A stretch of DNA of 64,000 nucleotides, taken from Fibrella aquatilis (GTDB lineage: Bacteria > Bacteroidota > Bacteroidia > Cytophagales > Spirosomataceae). A program made the position numbers and the translations under genes. The notes beneath the pieces are model-generated. The model saw nothing but the letters and a program-made list of their open reading frames with translations. It searched no databases and was not told the origin of the DNA. Numbering within the stretch: the stretch's first letter is position 1; each line of letters begins with the position of its first letter. The DNA lies in the NCBI RefSeq assembly GCF_017353255.1, contig NZ_JAFMYU010000015.1:111395-175394 (forward strand). Direction: 5' to 3'. This document shows positions 17,651-27,525 of the stretch, one piece after another.

Positions 17651-18874
17651 CTCTTCCGGGTCGATTCTAAACCACAGCAAACACCCGCCCAGGAGCAGGG
17701 CGGCGATGAGGAAAAGGGGTTTATTGAAGTCGCCAGTGATCTCGACAATGTAGCCGAAGACCACACCCAGGAACACCGCGCCCAGTTGGCCCACCATGTT
17801 CATAGCGCCCGACACCACGCCCGCCCGGCTACGGCCCACGTCGTTACAGACCGCAAACGCCACGGGCAGCGTAAGGTCTTTAAAGCCCATACCCACCGCC
17901 AGTAATATAGCAGCTGTCTGATTATCAGACGTTAACGCCGCCGTCAGGATGATTGCGCTGGAAAGGCCCATGCCCACGATACCCACACTCCGGCGGCCGG
18001 TGCGCAGGCCGTAGCGCTTGCTGAGCCAGTCGCTGGCGTAGCCGCCCGTGAAGCAGCCAATGGCCCCCAGAATAAACGGTAACGTGGCAAACAGCTGCAT
18101 CTGGCTTTGGTTGAAATGCCGTCCTTCTTTCAGGTACGTAGGTAGCCAACCCGTGAAAAAGTAGGCCCCGTACATGAAAAAGTGGAACATGAGCATGATG
18201 GCCCACATGTTGCGGCTGCGCAAAATGGCCCGCCACGGAATGTGGTGATCACTGCTTCTAAACCGCCGGTTTTCTTCAATAAAGGCCTGTTCCTGGACCG
18301 AAATGCCCTTTTTCTCGGCGGGGAAATCGCGGAACCAGACGTACCAGACTACCACCCACAGCAGGCCCAGCATGGCCATGGCGTAGAACGATACCCGCCA
18401 GCCGTAAGCCGCCGAAATAGGCAGCACCAGCCACGGTGCCAGCACGCCCCCCACGCGCCCCGCCGCCCAAATTACCGCCTGCGCCCGGCCTGTTTCCCCT
18501 TTCGGAAACCACCGCGACACCACAATGGAGGCGTTGGGGTAGGCACCCGCCTCGCCCGCGCCAAACAAAAACCGGACAATCACCAGGTACAGCCAACTGG
18601 TGGCCGTGCCCGTCAGGGCCGTGAACACCGACCACCACCCCACTACCCGCACCAGCACCCGGCGTGGCCCCAGCCTGTCACCGAGGGCACCGGTGGGAAG
18701 TTCAAACAGGGCGTAGGACAACGCAAAGGCACTAAGTACCCAGCCCCAGGCGTCGTTGGCAATGTGGAGGTCTTTCTTGATCTCTGCCGCTACAAGCGAG
18801 ATGCACGTGCGGTCGATGTATGTGATAGTGGATAGCACCGCCAGAAATGACAGCACACGAGAACGGTAATTCAT
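17633..18874 (-). CDS. MFS transporter, ACS (organic anion) type
   Basis: 413 residues with about 12 membrane segments. The A-motif region GALGDRLGPRRVLV after helix 2, the opening TYIDRTCIS, GAGEAGAYPNASIVVSRWFP and AVIWAAGRVGGVLAP are typical of the anion:cation symporter family, whose members take up hexuronates, glucarate, galactonate or phthalate. The exact substrate cannot be assigned; a sugar acid is the best guess. The final residues (NVQ and the TGA) are written in the arm of the TGTACA hairpin. It is divergent from an ArsR-type gene 200 bases away, which might regulate it. Confidence 0.88.
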   Translation of the reverse strand: MNYRSRVLSFLAVLSTITYIDRTCISLVAAEIKKDLHIANDAWGWVLSAFALSYALFELPTGALGDRLGPRRVLVRVVGWWSVFTALTGTATSWLYLVIVRFLFGAGEAGAYPNASIVVSRWFPKGETGRAQAVIWAAGRVGGVLAPWLVLPISAAYGWRVSFYAMAMLGLLWVVVWYVWFRDFPAEKKGISVQEQAFIEENRRFRSSDHHIPWRAILRSRNMWAIMLMFHFFMYGAYFFTGWLPTYLKEGRHFNQSQMQLFATLPFILGAIGCFTGGYASDWLSKRYGLRTGRRSVGIVGMGLSSAIILTAALTSDNQTAAILLAVGMGFKDLTLPVAFAVCNDVGRSRAGVVSGAMNMVGQLGAVFLGVVFGYIVEITGDFNKPLFLIAALLLGGCLLWFRIDPEEGFNVQ

Positions 18875-19073
18875 AAGGTCATTGGCGATTTAAGCTATTT
18901 GCCTAACTATCATATGGTTAGATGACTATTTAGTAAACAATGTCACGAACAGACGAACATATGGCCCTTTAAATAAATTAGTGCCAACAAACGTATGAAC
19001 TTTTAGGTAGGTAGCGTCATTACCCTTATTTTAACGACCTGGAACAGCCCTAAGACACACCCTACAATTGACA
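18875..19073. promoter_or_regulatory. Divergent control region, MFS and ArsR-type genes
   Basis: This gap carries the starts of both genes. CTAAC and GTTAG flank a CATATG core at 18903-18921 as an imperfect dyad, which might bind the neighbouring regulator. No clear TAnnTTTG element is seen on either strand. Confidence 0.35.
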
Positions 19074-19370
19074 ATGATTATGGAAGATGATAAAAAGATC
19101 GAAAAAGCGGCCTACGTGCTCAAGGCAGTAGCACATCCGTTGCGGATCAAGATCATTCAGATGCTTCACGAAAATAAGGAGCTGAATGTATCAACGATCT
19201 ACAAAAACCTTCACGCTGAGCAATCGCTGATCTCGCATCACCTTATCAACATGCGCGATAAAGGCATCCTGGAAATTCGGCGGAGTGGCAAGAACATTTA
19301 CTATTTCCTTGTCGACAATGCCGTTGCTGAAATCATTGAATGTATTTACAAAAGCAAGATCCTTGCATAA
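19074..19370 (+). CDS. ArsR-type winged-helix regulator
   Basis: 98 residues of ArsR/SmtB type. AVAHPLRIKIIQMLHENKELNV is the typical first helices, IYKNLHAEQSLISHHLINMRDKG the helix-turn-helix, and ILEIRRSGKNIYYFL the wing. The usual metal motif ELCVCDL in helix 3 is absent (NVSTIYKNL instead), so it is probably not a metal sensor of the classical kind. Alternative starts are TTG 19068 and ATG 19080. Its likely target is itself or the divergent MFS gene (inference). A strong terminator follows 11 bases after its stop. Confidence 0.85.
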   Translation: MIMEDDKKIEKAAYVLKAVAHPLRIKIIQMLHENKELNVSTIYKNLHAEQSLISHHLINMRDKGILEIRRSGKNIYYFLVDNAVAEIIECIYKSKILA

Positions 19371-19380
19371 ACTCTACCTG

Positions 19381-19441
19381 ACCAATACGCAAAAAGGGGC
19401 CGGTCTTCGTTATGAAGACCGGCCCCTTTTTGCGTATTGGT
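19381..19441. terminator. Bidirectional intrinsic terminator, 28-bp stem
   Basis: Arms 19381-19408 and 19414-19441 are exact inverted copies with a 5-base loop; GGGGCCGGTCTTC forms the GC-rich core and each strand has five T after it. It stops the ArsR-type transcript and any transcript arriving from ruvB. Confidence 0.95.
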
Positions 19442-19520
19442 CATTTTGCTTCGCTGTCATTAGTCATCAGTCATTCGCCATTTGTCGTATTCAGCTACGA
19501 ATGACAGCGAAGCGAAATGA
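19441..19520. repeat. Hairpin element, TCGCTTCGCTGTCATT family
   Basis: Arms 19441-19461 and 19500-19520 pair over 21 bp with one wobble. The module GCTTCGCTGTCATT is shared with the hairpin at 26154-26243. It abuts the previous terminator and ends 12 bases before the ruvB stop. Confidence 0.8.
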
Positions 19521-19532
19521 CTAATGACCACC

Positions 19533-20561
19533 TTACCCAAACAACTCACCGTTTTTGTAATTGGGCACCACGCCGAGGTGGAAGTAAGCTTTCTCGGTGG
19601 CTTCGCGGCCGCGTGAGGTTCGTTTCAGGAATCCTTCCTGAATCAGGAATGGCTCATATACTTCCTCAATTGTCTCCGACTCTTCGCCGCAGGCCGTGGC
19701 AATGGTGGATAACCCCACCGGGCCACCTTTAAACTTCTCGACGATGGTCATCAGAATCCGGTTGTCCATTTCGTCGAGGCCGTGCTGATCTACCTCCAAG
19801 GCGCTCAGGGCAATTTCGGCGATGGCAATATCGATGACGCCGTTGCCTTTTACCTGGGCAAAATCGCGGGTGCGGCGCAGCAGGTTGTTGGCAATACGGG
19901 GCGTACCGCGGCTACGGCGGGCAATCTCAAACGCGCCCTGCTCGTTGATGGGCGTCCCCAAAATGCCCGCTGACCGCTGAATGATGCCTGTGAGTAATTT
20001 GGCGTCGTAATATTCCAGCCGGGCACTAATGCCAAATCGGGCGCGGAGGGGGGCCGTGAGCATACCGGCGCGGGTGGTAGCGCCAATGAGCGTGAAAGGA
20101 TTAAGCTTGATCTGCACCGACCGGGCGTTTGGCCCCGAATCGAGCATGATGTCGATCTTGTAATCTTCCATGGCCGAATACAGATACTCTTCCACAATGG
20201 GGTTGAGGCGATGTATTTCGTCGATGAAAAGCACGTCGTTTTGCTGAAGGTTGGTCAGCAAACCGGCCAGGTCACTGGGCTTGTCGAGCACGGGGCCGGA
20301 GGTCATTTTTATGTTGGCACCCAGCTCGTTGGCAATGATGTGCGAGAGTGTGGTTTTGCCCAAACCGGGGGGGCCGTGGAGCAGGACGTGGTCGAGGGCA
20401 TCGCCCCGCTGCATCGCTGCTTTAACGAATACTTCGAGGTTCTCCAGTACCTTAGCCTGACCCGTGAAGTCCTCGAACGACAACGGCCGGAGCGCCCGCT
20501 CGATTTCCTTCTCAGAGGTCGACATTCCCTCGCCGGAACCCGTCATAAAATCTTTGCGCAT
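19533..20561 (-). CDS. ruvB: Holliday junction helicase RuvB
   Basis: 342 residues, the usual length. The AAA+ core shows [12 protein letters not shown], Walker [10 protein letters not shown], Walker [10 protein letters not shown], sensor 1 [10 protein letters not shown] and arginine finger region LRARFG; the winged-helix C-terminus has [30 protein letters not shown] sequence. RuvB hexamers drive branch migration of Holliday junctions together with RuvA. ruvA and ruvC are not in the window. The gene stands alone between two hairpin elements. Confidence 0.98.
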   Translation of the reverse strand: MRKDFMTGSGEGMSTSEKEIERALRPLSFEDFTGQAKVLENLEVFVKAAMQRGDALDHVLLHGPPGLGKTTLSHIIANELGANIKMTSGPVLDKPSDLAGLLTNLQQNDVLFIDEIHRLNPIVEEYLYSAMEDYKIDIMLDSGPNARSVQIKLNPFTLIGATTRAGMLTAPLRARFGISARLEYYDAKLLTGIIQRSAGILGTPINEQGAFEIARRSRGTPRIANNLLRRTRDFAQVKGNGVIDIAIAEIALSALEVDQHGLDEMDNRILMTIVEKFKGGPVGLSTIATACGEESETIEEVYEPFLIQEGFLKRTSRGREATEKAYFHLGVVPNYKNGELFG

Positions 20562-20619
20562 TGTTGATTATCAGGCAGTTAGCTAATAGCCTGACCTATT
20601 CAAAGATACGAAAAAAAAT

Positions 20620-20718
20620 GGAGAAAAGCAGGAAGGAGGAAAGGAGAAAAGGATTGCTGACGCAGATTTTTTCCGCGTCAGCAATCCTTTTCTCCTTTCC
20701 TCCTTCCTGCTTTTCTCC
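20620..20718. repeat. Long hairpin element, perfect 44-bp stem
   Basis: Arms 20620-20663 and 20675-20718 are exact inverted copies with an 11-base loop of mainly T. The outer arm is a purine tract (GGAGAAAAGCAGGAAGGAGG) and the inner arm contains GCTGACGC, as in the TGTACA hairpins. It overlaps the stop codon of the giant surface-protein gene and lies upstream of ruvB in the same direction, so ruvB likely has its own promoter in 20562-20619. Confidence 0.95.
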
Positions 20719-23700
20719 TACCTTAATAACAACACACTCCCCCGCTTCACCACGGTGGGGCGTTCAGGGAAATATTGGCTGCGGTAGCTGATGACGTAGG
20801 GGTACACCATCGACTGGGCCGGTTCGCCTCGGTAGGTGCCGTCCCAGTCGGGTTTGTCAGGTGTGCTGGCGAAAATGACCTCGCCCCACCGGTTGTAAAT
20901 CCGTACTTCCAGGTCGGTCGTGTAGGCATAGAGTGGCCCAAAGCGGTCGTTGTTGCCGTCGCCATTGGGCGAGAAAGCGTTGGGCGTTTGTACGCGGGGT
21001 TCGCAGAGGTCAACCACGCGGGCGGCATCGCTGGCTACGCACCCGTTGCTGCCCGTCACCACCACCGAATACGTCCCCACCGAACCCACCGTAATGGCCG
21101 TGGTCGATTCGCCCGTAGATACCCACCGGATAACCTGGCCCGGTGCCTGCGGTACCACGCGAAGCTGCGCCTGCTGCCGGTCGCCTACGCAGATGATGGC
21201 CTCGCGGGTGAGCGAGAAGCGCGGCGCGGGGTCAACCGTCACCTGCACGTCGTCGGTTTGTTCACAGCCCGCCAGATCAACAATCAGCGTATAACGCCCC
21301 GTTTGGGTAGGTCGCAATAGTGATCCCTGCGTACCGTCTGACCACCGGAAAACGGCCCCTGGCGAGCCTGTGGCCTGCACCGTTCGACCGGTACCTTCGC
21401 AAAACGTGAGATCAAGTCCGGCGCTGGCTACGGGTGTAGGCTTCAATGATAGCTGTTTGGGTGCGGAATTGGCGCAGCCGTTGGCCGTCACGGAATACGT
21501 CAGCGTGATGGTTTGGCCAATCAGCGCTGGGGCTGGTGTAAAGCGCCCCGTGGGATCAACCCCCGTGCCCGACCAGGTACCCCCAACCGGACTACCCCCC
21601 GACAGTTGCAGTGAGGTCAATGACCCCGGCGCACCCAGACAAAGCGACAGGTTATTACCCGCCGAGACGCTGGGTTTATTCACAAACTGCACCGCCACGG
21701 CATCGGTACCTACGCAGCCATTGGTGGTGTTGGTCAGCGTGAGCGAATACGTGCCGGAAACGTTTACGCCATTAGAACTGCTTGTGACGCCGTTGCTCCA
21801 GCGGTAGGTTCCCCCCGCCACCGCCGGACTCAGCAGCAACACCGTATCACCCACGCATTTGCTCCGGTCGGGTCCCAGGTCGAGTGGTATTACCGTGTTC
21901 AACCCAACCTGCACCGCTGACAAGGAGGACACACAACCCAGGTTATCGGCCACCGACACGCTGTATACGCCAGCCGAAACGCCTGTCAATGAAGTACTTG
22001 TGCTGACAACGGCTCCCGATTTGTCTCGCCATTCATACAACACCGGCACCCCGCCCGACACCCCCAGCGTAGCACTGCCACTGCCCGGTTTGTCGCACTG
22101 CTGCGGGGTGGCCTGAGTAGTCAGCAATAGGGGTTGGGCCTTGGTTCGCAGGGCAAAGGTGCTGTCGCGGTAACAGGTATAAGCATCCGTGGCCCTGACT
22201 CGGTAATCACCCTGCGTAAGCGCTGATGCCGAACTGGTAGAGGTGGAAATAGGCGTTCCTGCAATGGTTGTCCACGAGTAGGCGAACGACCCCGCCGGGC
22301 TGGGCGTGAGGGCAATGACCCCGTCGACGGTGGTGCAACCGGCGGGGTTGGTGAGGGCGGCGGTCAGGGTGGGGTTGTTACGCTGACTGATATTGATCGT
22401 GTCGCGGGCTACGCAGGTGACGTCGCCAATTTTGTACGAACCCGTCACCGAATAAGATCCTGGTTTACCAACCGAAATAGTCGCCGAGGTTTCGCCGGTG
22501 CTCCAGGCGAAGGTATTGAACGCCTTTTGTGGCACGCTCAGCGCGTAGGTCCGGCCCTGGCAGTAGGACGTATCGGGACCCAGGTTCAGCCGTTGCGGAA
22601 TACGGAAGGTAAGCCGAATGGTATCGCCGTTAAAACAGCCCCCGTTGGCTGCCAGGCCAATATATTCCCCAGACCGGAAGGCCTGGAAGGTCTTGGTGCG
22701 GGCTACCACGCGCCGGTTGAACAGCCAGATATAGAACTTGGCCTGCACGCCAATATCGAGCAGTTTGCCCCGCAGATCGCAGACTTCCACGTCGGGCCCA
22801 AGCTTCACCGTATCTGGCACGGCCAGGATGTTAATCGGGGCCTGCACCAGCGTGTCGCGGCAAACGCCGCCGTCGGCCCGAAGGGTCACAATACGGAGCG
22901 AAGCCGTGTAGGAACCAGGGTTGGTATAGGTATGCTCCTGCGGCGACGCCTGCGTAAACGATTTGGGTGCACTGCCATCGCCGAAGTTGAGCGTATACTG
23001 CTCTTTCAGCTTCTGGCAATTGGGCGTAATCTGAAACGTGGTGGGTTGCCCGGCGCAGGTGTCGCTTACCGACAAGCCAGGGCTGTTCGATTTTTCGTTG
23101 AAGTTGGCCACCTGGTTAGGTAAACCCAGCTGACTCACTTTACCGCCCAGGTTGATGCCGTCGGGGTTGAACTTCAGGCTGTCGAGCAGGCCGCCGTTGG
23201 GGTTCACGATAACACCCAGTGAGGGGTTGTCTTTTATGGCTACGTAGATCTTGCCGTCGGGCGCCACCTGCAACGAACCATATTGCCGTGTGCTGCTACT
23301 GTCGACCACCGTTTTCGAGCTTTTTATGAGCGAATCGGACGGCTGCGTAAGGTCATACCGCAGAATGTAGGATAGTCCTTTTAGCGAACCGTTGGCGTTG
23401 GTATCGGCCAACATACTGACGTACAGCGTCTTGCCATCGGGTGAAAACTCCACACCATAAGCTTTGGGCGGTGCGGGACCGAGGTCTATGCGCCGGAGGG
23501 GTTCGGTAATCTTGCCGGTCGAGTCGTTGAAGTTGAGTAGTTCGACAAAGTTGTTGGTCTGCTTGCCTTTGGTGGTATCGCCAGGGATAACCACCGCCAG
23601 TGGCCGCTGCCCTTTGTTGGTGGTGTCGGTGGCGGGGCCAACTTTCATCTGTCCCTCGCCTTTTTGGGGCGTGTCGTGGGCCGTACCCAAACAGAACGTG

Positions 23701-24893
23701 GCGGCAGTGGCACTTTCGGCTTTTGTTAAGTGATTGACTCTAAAACAGTTGCTACCGTAATCGTGCGTGATGGCCCAGTAGGTAGTATCGCGGTCATTGC
23801 GTACCGAGGCCGTCCGTTCGGTGCTGGGGGTGGTGCCGCCCACGGGAATGTTACGGTCGATGATGGCCCCGTTGCCGTTGTTGAGCCGCATGTCTACAAT
23901 GCTGTAGGTGAGTTGCTTCGTACCCCGAATCTCGGACGTCGTGTAGACGTAATATTGGTAGTCGCAGCCGTTACAAACCGGTTTGGGTACAATCAGCGCC
24001 GACTGTGTAGAGCGTATGTTTCCGCCCAGCTGCGCCACCGTGTCTTTGGGGTTCAGCGGGTCGAAGAACTTCATCTTATTGCCATTTCGATCATAGACCG
24101 AAATACCGTCGGTGTAGAACAGCAGCTTGCCTTTGGTGTCGGCAATAGACGAGGTGCCTTCAATGGTATTCAGCTTACCGTTGTCGAGCGCTACGGGCGA
24201 ACCACCCTGGAAATCGAGGCCCGCGTTGCCGCCAAAATACCACTTAACGCCCTGTTTCTGAGGTTGTTCGCCACAGACATCCACATAGATCCTGTTTTGC
24301 GTACTACACCCGCCTGCATACGACACCTCTACCGAATAACAACCCGAGCTGTCGACCTGAATGGTCTGGAGCGTGTCGCCTTTGGGAAACCATCGATACG
24401 TCACCCCCGACGGTGCAGGCCCGGACTGATAGGGGTTGAGTATAATTTTGTCGCCCTTACAAATGGTGGTGTCGGAACGCCAGCCCGTAAACTGCGGGGG
24501 GCGGTCGCCTACATTGATGGGAAAGACGTAGGTGGAGTCAGTACCATTTTTAAACTTCCGGACCAGCGTGAATTGCTTTACGCCGGGCGTAGCAAAAGAC
24601 ACATTGATGGTGCTGCCCGTAGTAGACGTTCCGCCCGTGCTCAAGGTGCCACCTGTAACGGTCCAGCTGGATGAGGCTACTTCAGTAGCCGACAGCACGT
24701 CGCTGATGAGAATGGAATCGGCTGTATTACAGCTAATATCAGGCACGCATATCTTGCGGGGTGCAACGACCCCACGTGGCAAACCAGATGTTGATGTGGG
24801 TACCGTCTGTGCCATGCTGACCGACAAGCCCGTCAGCAGCCACAAAACAGCCCACAACCAGTTAAAACGTATAAGTTGAGTGTGCAGTACCAT
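20718..24893 (-). CDS. Giant T9SS-exported protein with gliding-motility C-terminal domain
   Basis: About 1391 residues from the ATG at 24893, chosen because it opens a signal peptide (WLWAVLWLLTGLSVSMAQ). An N-terminal Ig-like part is followed by a WD-like or propeller region (residues 250-620: LLFYTDGISVYDRNG, VEFSPDGKTLYVSM, GSLQVAPDGKIYVAIKD), a PKD domain (YTLNFGDGSAPKSFTQASPQEHTYTNPGSY type), several Ig/PKD-like repeats, and the CHU_C domain (VQTPNAFSPNGDGNNDRFGP, VRIYNRWGEVIF, DWDGTYRGEPA). CHU_C directs type IX secretion and anchoring at the cell surface. It is divergent from a PorP/SprF gene, a pairing usual for such substrates. Confidence 0.93.
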   Translation of the reverse strand: MVLHTQLIRFNWLWAVLWLLTGLSVSMAQTVPTSTSGLPRGVVAPRKICVPDISCNTADSILISDVLSATEVASSSWTVTGGTLSTGGTSTTGSTINVSFATPGVKQFTLVRKFKNGTDSTYVFPINVGDRPPQFTGWRSDTTICKGDKIILNPYQSGPAPSGVTYRWFPKGDTLQTIQVDSSGCYSVEVSYAGGCSTQNRIYVDVCGEQPQKQGVKWYFGGNAGLDFQGGSPVALDNGKLNTIEGTSSIADTKGKLLFYTDGISVYDRNGNKMKFFDPLNPKDTVAQLGGNIRSTQSALIVPKPVCNGCDYQYYVYTTSEIRGTKQLTYSIVDMRLNNGNGAIIDRNIPVGGTTPSTERTASVRNDRDTTYWAITHDYGSNCFRVNHLTKAESATAATFCLGTAHDTPQKGEGQMKVGPATDTTNKGQRPLAVVIPGDTTKGKQTNNFVELLNFNDSTGKITEPLRRIDLGPAPPKAYGVEFSPDGKTLYVSMLADTNANGSLKGLSYILRYDLTQPSDSLIKSSKTVVDSSSTRQYGSLQVAPDGKIYVAIKDNPSLGVIVNPNGGLLDSLKFNPDGINLGGKVSQLGLPNQVANFNEKSNSPGLSVSDTCAGQPTTFQITPNCQKLKEQYTLNFGDGSAPKSFTQASPQEHTYTNPGSYTASLRIVTLRADGGVCRDTLVQAPINILAVPDTVKLGPDVEVCDLRGKLLDIGVQAKFYIWLFNRRVVARTKTFQAFRSGEYIGLAANGGCFNGDTIRLTFRIPQRLNLGPDTSYCQGRTYALSVPQKAFNTFAWSTGETSATISVGKPGSYSVTGSYKIGDVTCVARDTINISQRNNPTLTAALTNPAGCTTVDGVIALTPSPAGSFAYSWTTIAGTPISTSTSSASALTQGDYRVRATDAYTCYRDSTFALRTKAQPLLLTTQATPQQCDKPGSGSATLGVSGGVPVLYEWRDKSGAVVSTSTSLTGVSAGVYSVSVADNLGCVSSLSAVQVGLNTVIPLDLGPDRSKCVGDTVLLLSPAVAGGTYRWSNGVTSSSNGVNVSGTYSLTLTNTTNGCVGTDAVAVQFVNKPSVSAGNNLSLCLGAPGSLTSLQLSGGSPVGGTWSGTGVDPTGRFTPAPALIGQTITLTYSVTANGCANSAPKQLSLKPTPVASAGLDLTFCEGTGRTVQATGSPGAVFRWSDGTQGSLLRPTQTGRYTLIVDLAGCEQTDDVQVTVDPAPRFSLTREAIICVGDRQQAQLRVVPQAPGQVIRWVSTGESTTAITVGSVGTYSVVVTGSNGCVASDAARVVDLCEPRVQTPNAFSPNGDGNNDRFGPLYAYTTDLEVRIYNRWGEVIFASTPDKPDWDGTYRGEPAQSMVYPYVISYRSQYFPERPTVVKRGSVLLLR

Positions 24894-25118
24894 TTGTTGC
24901 TTAAAACGAAAGTCGGAAGTCGGTATAACAGACAACAGACACGTTACGTTAGTATAAACGAATGCCAGCGTGTAAAATTTTACCGGCTGAACCGGCATCT
25001 TTACAGGGTTTTACCTATGTGCTGATTGGCACATTGACGAGGGGTAAGTATCTATTCGCTGCCTACAATCTTTAACAAATACGCTCATTTGGCAATGAAT
25101 TTGCGCTGCCCTAACAAT

Positions 25119-26153
25119 ATGGCTAAACAGTATACTCTTCTTGTGCTCCTGCTGTTGCTCAGCACGAGGCTGGTTTGGGCGCAGGACCCTCAATTTACGC
25201 AGTTTTATGCGGCACCGCAGTACCTCAATCCGGCCTTTGCCGGGTCGGCGCTGGCTCCGCGTGCCACCATCAACTACCGCAACCAATGGCCTGCCATTAC
25301 CAACTACGTGACCACCGTGGTTGGCATTGACCACTACATCCCCAAGCTTAACAGCGGCATCGGCCTGATGCTGGTGAGCGACAATCAGGGGCAGGGCGCC
25401 GTGCAGAGTACCGAAATAGCGGGGCAATATGCGTACCAGTTTCAGGTTGGCGAGGCTTCTTTTGTGCGGCTGGGGGTCCAGGCCAGCTACGTAAACCGCA
25501 ACGTCAACTACTTCGGCCTCACCTTCGGCGACCAGTTTTCGTCGCAGGGCCTCATCCGCGACAAAACCTCTGACGCCGTGGTGCTGGGCGGTTCACCTAC
25601 CAACAAGTATGTCGACTTTTCGACGGGTGGCCTGTTTTATTCTGACTGGTTTTGGGTGGGGCTGTCGGCGCACCACATCAACCGGCCCGACCAGAGCTTT
25701 TTTGTGAAAAATTCAAGTCGATTGCCCGTAAAAGGCAGTTTGCAGGCCGGGTTGCGCATTCCGCTGAACGGGTTCACGGGCCGAGGCGACGAGATGGAAC
25801 GTGAGATCAGCTTCTCGCCGGTGGTGTACTACAAGTTTCAGGGCAACTACAGTCAGCTCGATCTGGGGGCCTACCTCACCTATTCGCCCATCACGATTGG
25901 GGCTTATTACCGGGGTATTCCGTTCAAAAAATACGATCAGCGGATCAACAACCACGACGCTGTGGCAGGCCTGATTGGCTACCGCGCCGACAAGTTTTCG
26001 ATTGGCTACAGCTACGATGCCACCATCTCGACGTTAGGTTTTGCTTCTGGTGGTTCGCACGAAATCTCGATCTCCTATATCTTCGACCGTCCCGAAGGCC
26101 GCTCCAGCCGCTACAAACAGCGCAAAGGCGAGCTGTCCTGTCCGAAGTTTTGA
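25119..26153 (+). CDS. PorP/SprF-type T9SS outer membrane protein
   Basis: About 344 residues starting MAKQYTLLVLLLLLSTRLVWAQ, a clear signal peptide; upstream TTG 25089 and ATG 25095 are in frame but less likely. The mature start DPQFTQFYAAPQYLNPAFAGS is the hallmark of the PorP/SprF family, followed by a series of amphipathic strands of a small beta-barrel ending in a YSYDATISTLGFASGGSHEISI segment. Family members help bring CHU_C-type substrates to the cell surface. The divergent neighbour is such a substrate, so the two probably work as a pair. Confidence 0.93.
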   Translation: MAKQYTLLVLLLLLSTRLVWAQDPQFTQFYAAPQYLNPAFAGSALAPRATINYRNQWPAITNYVTTVVGIDHYIPKLNSGIGLMLVSDNQGQGAVQSTEIAGQYAYQFQVGEASFVRLGVQASYVNRNVNYFGLTFGDQFSSQGLIRDKTSDAVVLGGSPTNKYVDFSTGGLFYSDWFWVGLSAHHINRPDQSFFVKNSSRLPVKGSLQAGLRIPLNGFTGRGDEMEREISFSPVVYYKFQGNYSQLDLGAYLTYSPITIGAYYRGIPFKKYDQRINNHDAVAGLIGYRADKFSIGYSYDATISTLGFASGGSHEISISYIFDRPEGRSSRYKQRKGELSCPKF

Positions 26154-26243
26154 CATTGGTCATTCGCTTCGCTGTCATTCAATGGTCATTAATTGTAAAA
26201 GCAATGAATGACCACTGAATGACAGCGAAGCGAATGACCAATG
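26154..26243. repeat. Long hairpin element, TCGCTTCGCTGTCATT family
   Basis: Arms 26154-26194 and 26203-26243 pair over 41 bp with two mismatches and an 8-base loop. It fills the gap between the convergent stops of the PorP/SprF gene (26151-26153) and the aspartate kinase gene (26245-26247) exactly, one base on each side or less. It shares GCTTCGCTGTCATT with 19441-19520. Confidence 0.92.
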
Positions 26244-26244
26244 A

Positions 26245-27525
26245 CTACCCCTCCCTCACCACCAATTGCACCGTGGTGCGGCTCTTTTGTTCCAGGAGTA
26301 GTGTCTTGTCTATCAGGACGCGGTCTATCGTGGCCTGATTGTAGTGGCGGATCGTGATGAGTTCCAGGCCCTCGTTGTAGTTGACCCGGAAGTGGGGGCG
26401 CAACGCCGCAAACAGGCGCTCGATACGGTCGGGCCTGTTGTCAACTACGAAGGAGAAGTTCAGGGCCGTTTGCTGCATGAGGTTGATTTTCAGACCCGCC
26501 GCCGATAACTCGCTGAAAATCAGGCTTAGGTTGTCTTCCGTGATAAACGAAAAGTCGGTGGGATGCAGCGAGATGAGCCATTGGTTTACTTTGAAAATAA
26601 ACGACGCCACCGGCGACGATACCTCCGCTACGCCCACCACCGTACCCGGTTGCGTGGGTTGCAGAAATGAGCGCACGTAGAGCGGAATCCCCTTGTTTTG
26701 CAGCGGCTTAATGGTTTTTGGGTGAATAACCGTGGCCCCGTAGTAAGCTAGCTCGGTAGCATCCTGATAGGTGAGCGCCGTTAGCAGCACCGTATCGTCG
26801 AAGTATTTGGGGTCGGCGTTGAGCACGCCAGGCACATCTTTCCAAATCGTAACGCTTTCAGCATCAAGGCAATAAGCTAAAATGGCCGCCGTGTAATCTG
26901 ACCCTTCGCGGCCCAGCGTAGTGGTTTCGCCGGTAGAGGTGCTGCCAATGAACCCCTGCGTGATCATGATCTCGGCTGTGCCGGTGGTGGCAGCGGGCAT
27001 GGCGGCGCGGAGCTGGTTTTTCGTAACGGTCCAGTCAACGCGCCCTTCGCGGAAGGTGGCATCGGTGCTGATCAGTTGGCGGGCATCGGTCCAGCGGGCG
27101 GGCAAGCCCTGTTGCCGCAGGTAGGCCGTTACGAGTTGCGTGGACAGGATTTCGCCCATCGACACGAGTTGGTCATACACCTGATCGTAGCTGCCTACGG
27201 GGGGCATACGCAGCAAGGCCCGCACGGCATCCAGATGGGCCTGTACCGGTTGTGTGTCCTGCTCAGACAGGCTTAGTTCGCTGCTGATTGTCAAGTGGTT
27301 AGCCTCAACAACGGCCCATCGTTTCAGCGCTTCGTCGGTGTTGCCAGCCCAATAACTGTCCACCACTGTTTCAAGGGCATTGGTTGTTTTGCCCATGGCC
27401 GAAATAACCACGCTCAACGGCTGACCAGCATAGGTTTGCAGGATAGAAGTCAGATTGCGCACCCCCGCCGCATCGCGCACGGAAGCCCCGCCAAATTTGA
27501 AGATAGCTATGCTGTCATTAGTCAT
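26245..27525 (-). CDS. lysC: Aspartate kinase
   Basis: 426 residues, monofunctional. The kinase domain has FKFGGASVRDAAGVRNL, VVISAMGKTTNALE, SMGEILSTQLV and TTLGREGSDYTAAILA; the C-terminus holds ACT-type regulatory repeats (TDFSFITEDNLSLIF). It phosphorylates aspartate in the first step to lysine, threonine and methionine. It lacks a fused homoserine dehydrogenase. Its start overlaps the stop of a TonB-C protein gene as ATGA. Feedback control by lysine or threonine is usual in the family, but which one applies cannot be read here. Confidence 0.93.
   Translation of the reverse strand: MTNDSIAIFKFGGASVRDAAGVRNLTSILQTYAGQPLSVVISAMGKTTNALETVVDSYWAGNTDEALKRWAVVEANHLTISSELSLSEQDTQPVQAHLDAVRALLRMPPVGSYDQVYDQLVSMGEILSTQLVTAYLRQQGLPARWTDARQLISTDATFREGRVDWTVTKNQLRAAMPAATTGTAEIMITQGFIGSTSTGETTTLGREGSDYTAAILAYCLDAESVTIWKDVPGVLNADPKYFDDTVLLTALTYQDATELAYYGATVIHPKTIKPLQNKGIPLYVRSFLQPTQPGTVVGVAEVSSPVASFIFKVNQWLISLHPTDFSFITEDNLSLIFSELSAAGLKINLMQQTALNFSFVVDNRPDRIERLFAALRPHFRVNYNEGLELITIRHYNQATIDRVLIDKTLLLEQKSRTTVQLVVREG

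Noticed and set aside
18182..18835. Open frame of 217 codons on the plus strand
   Set aside because: Antisense to the MFS transporter, Pro/Arg-rich shadow.
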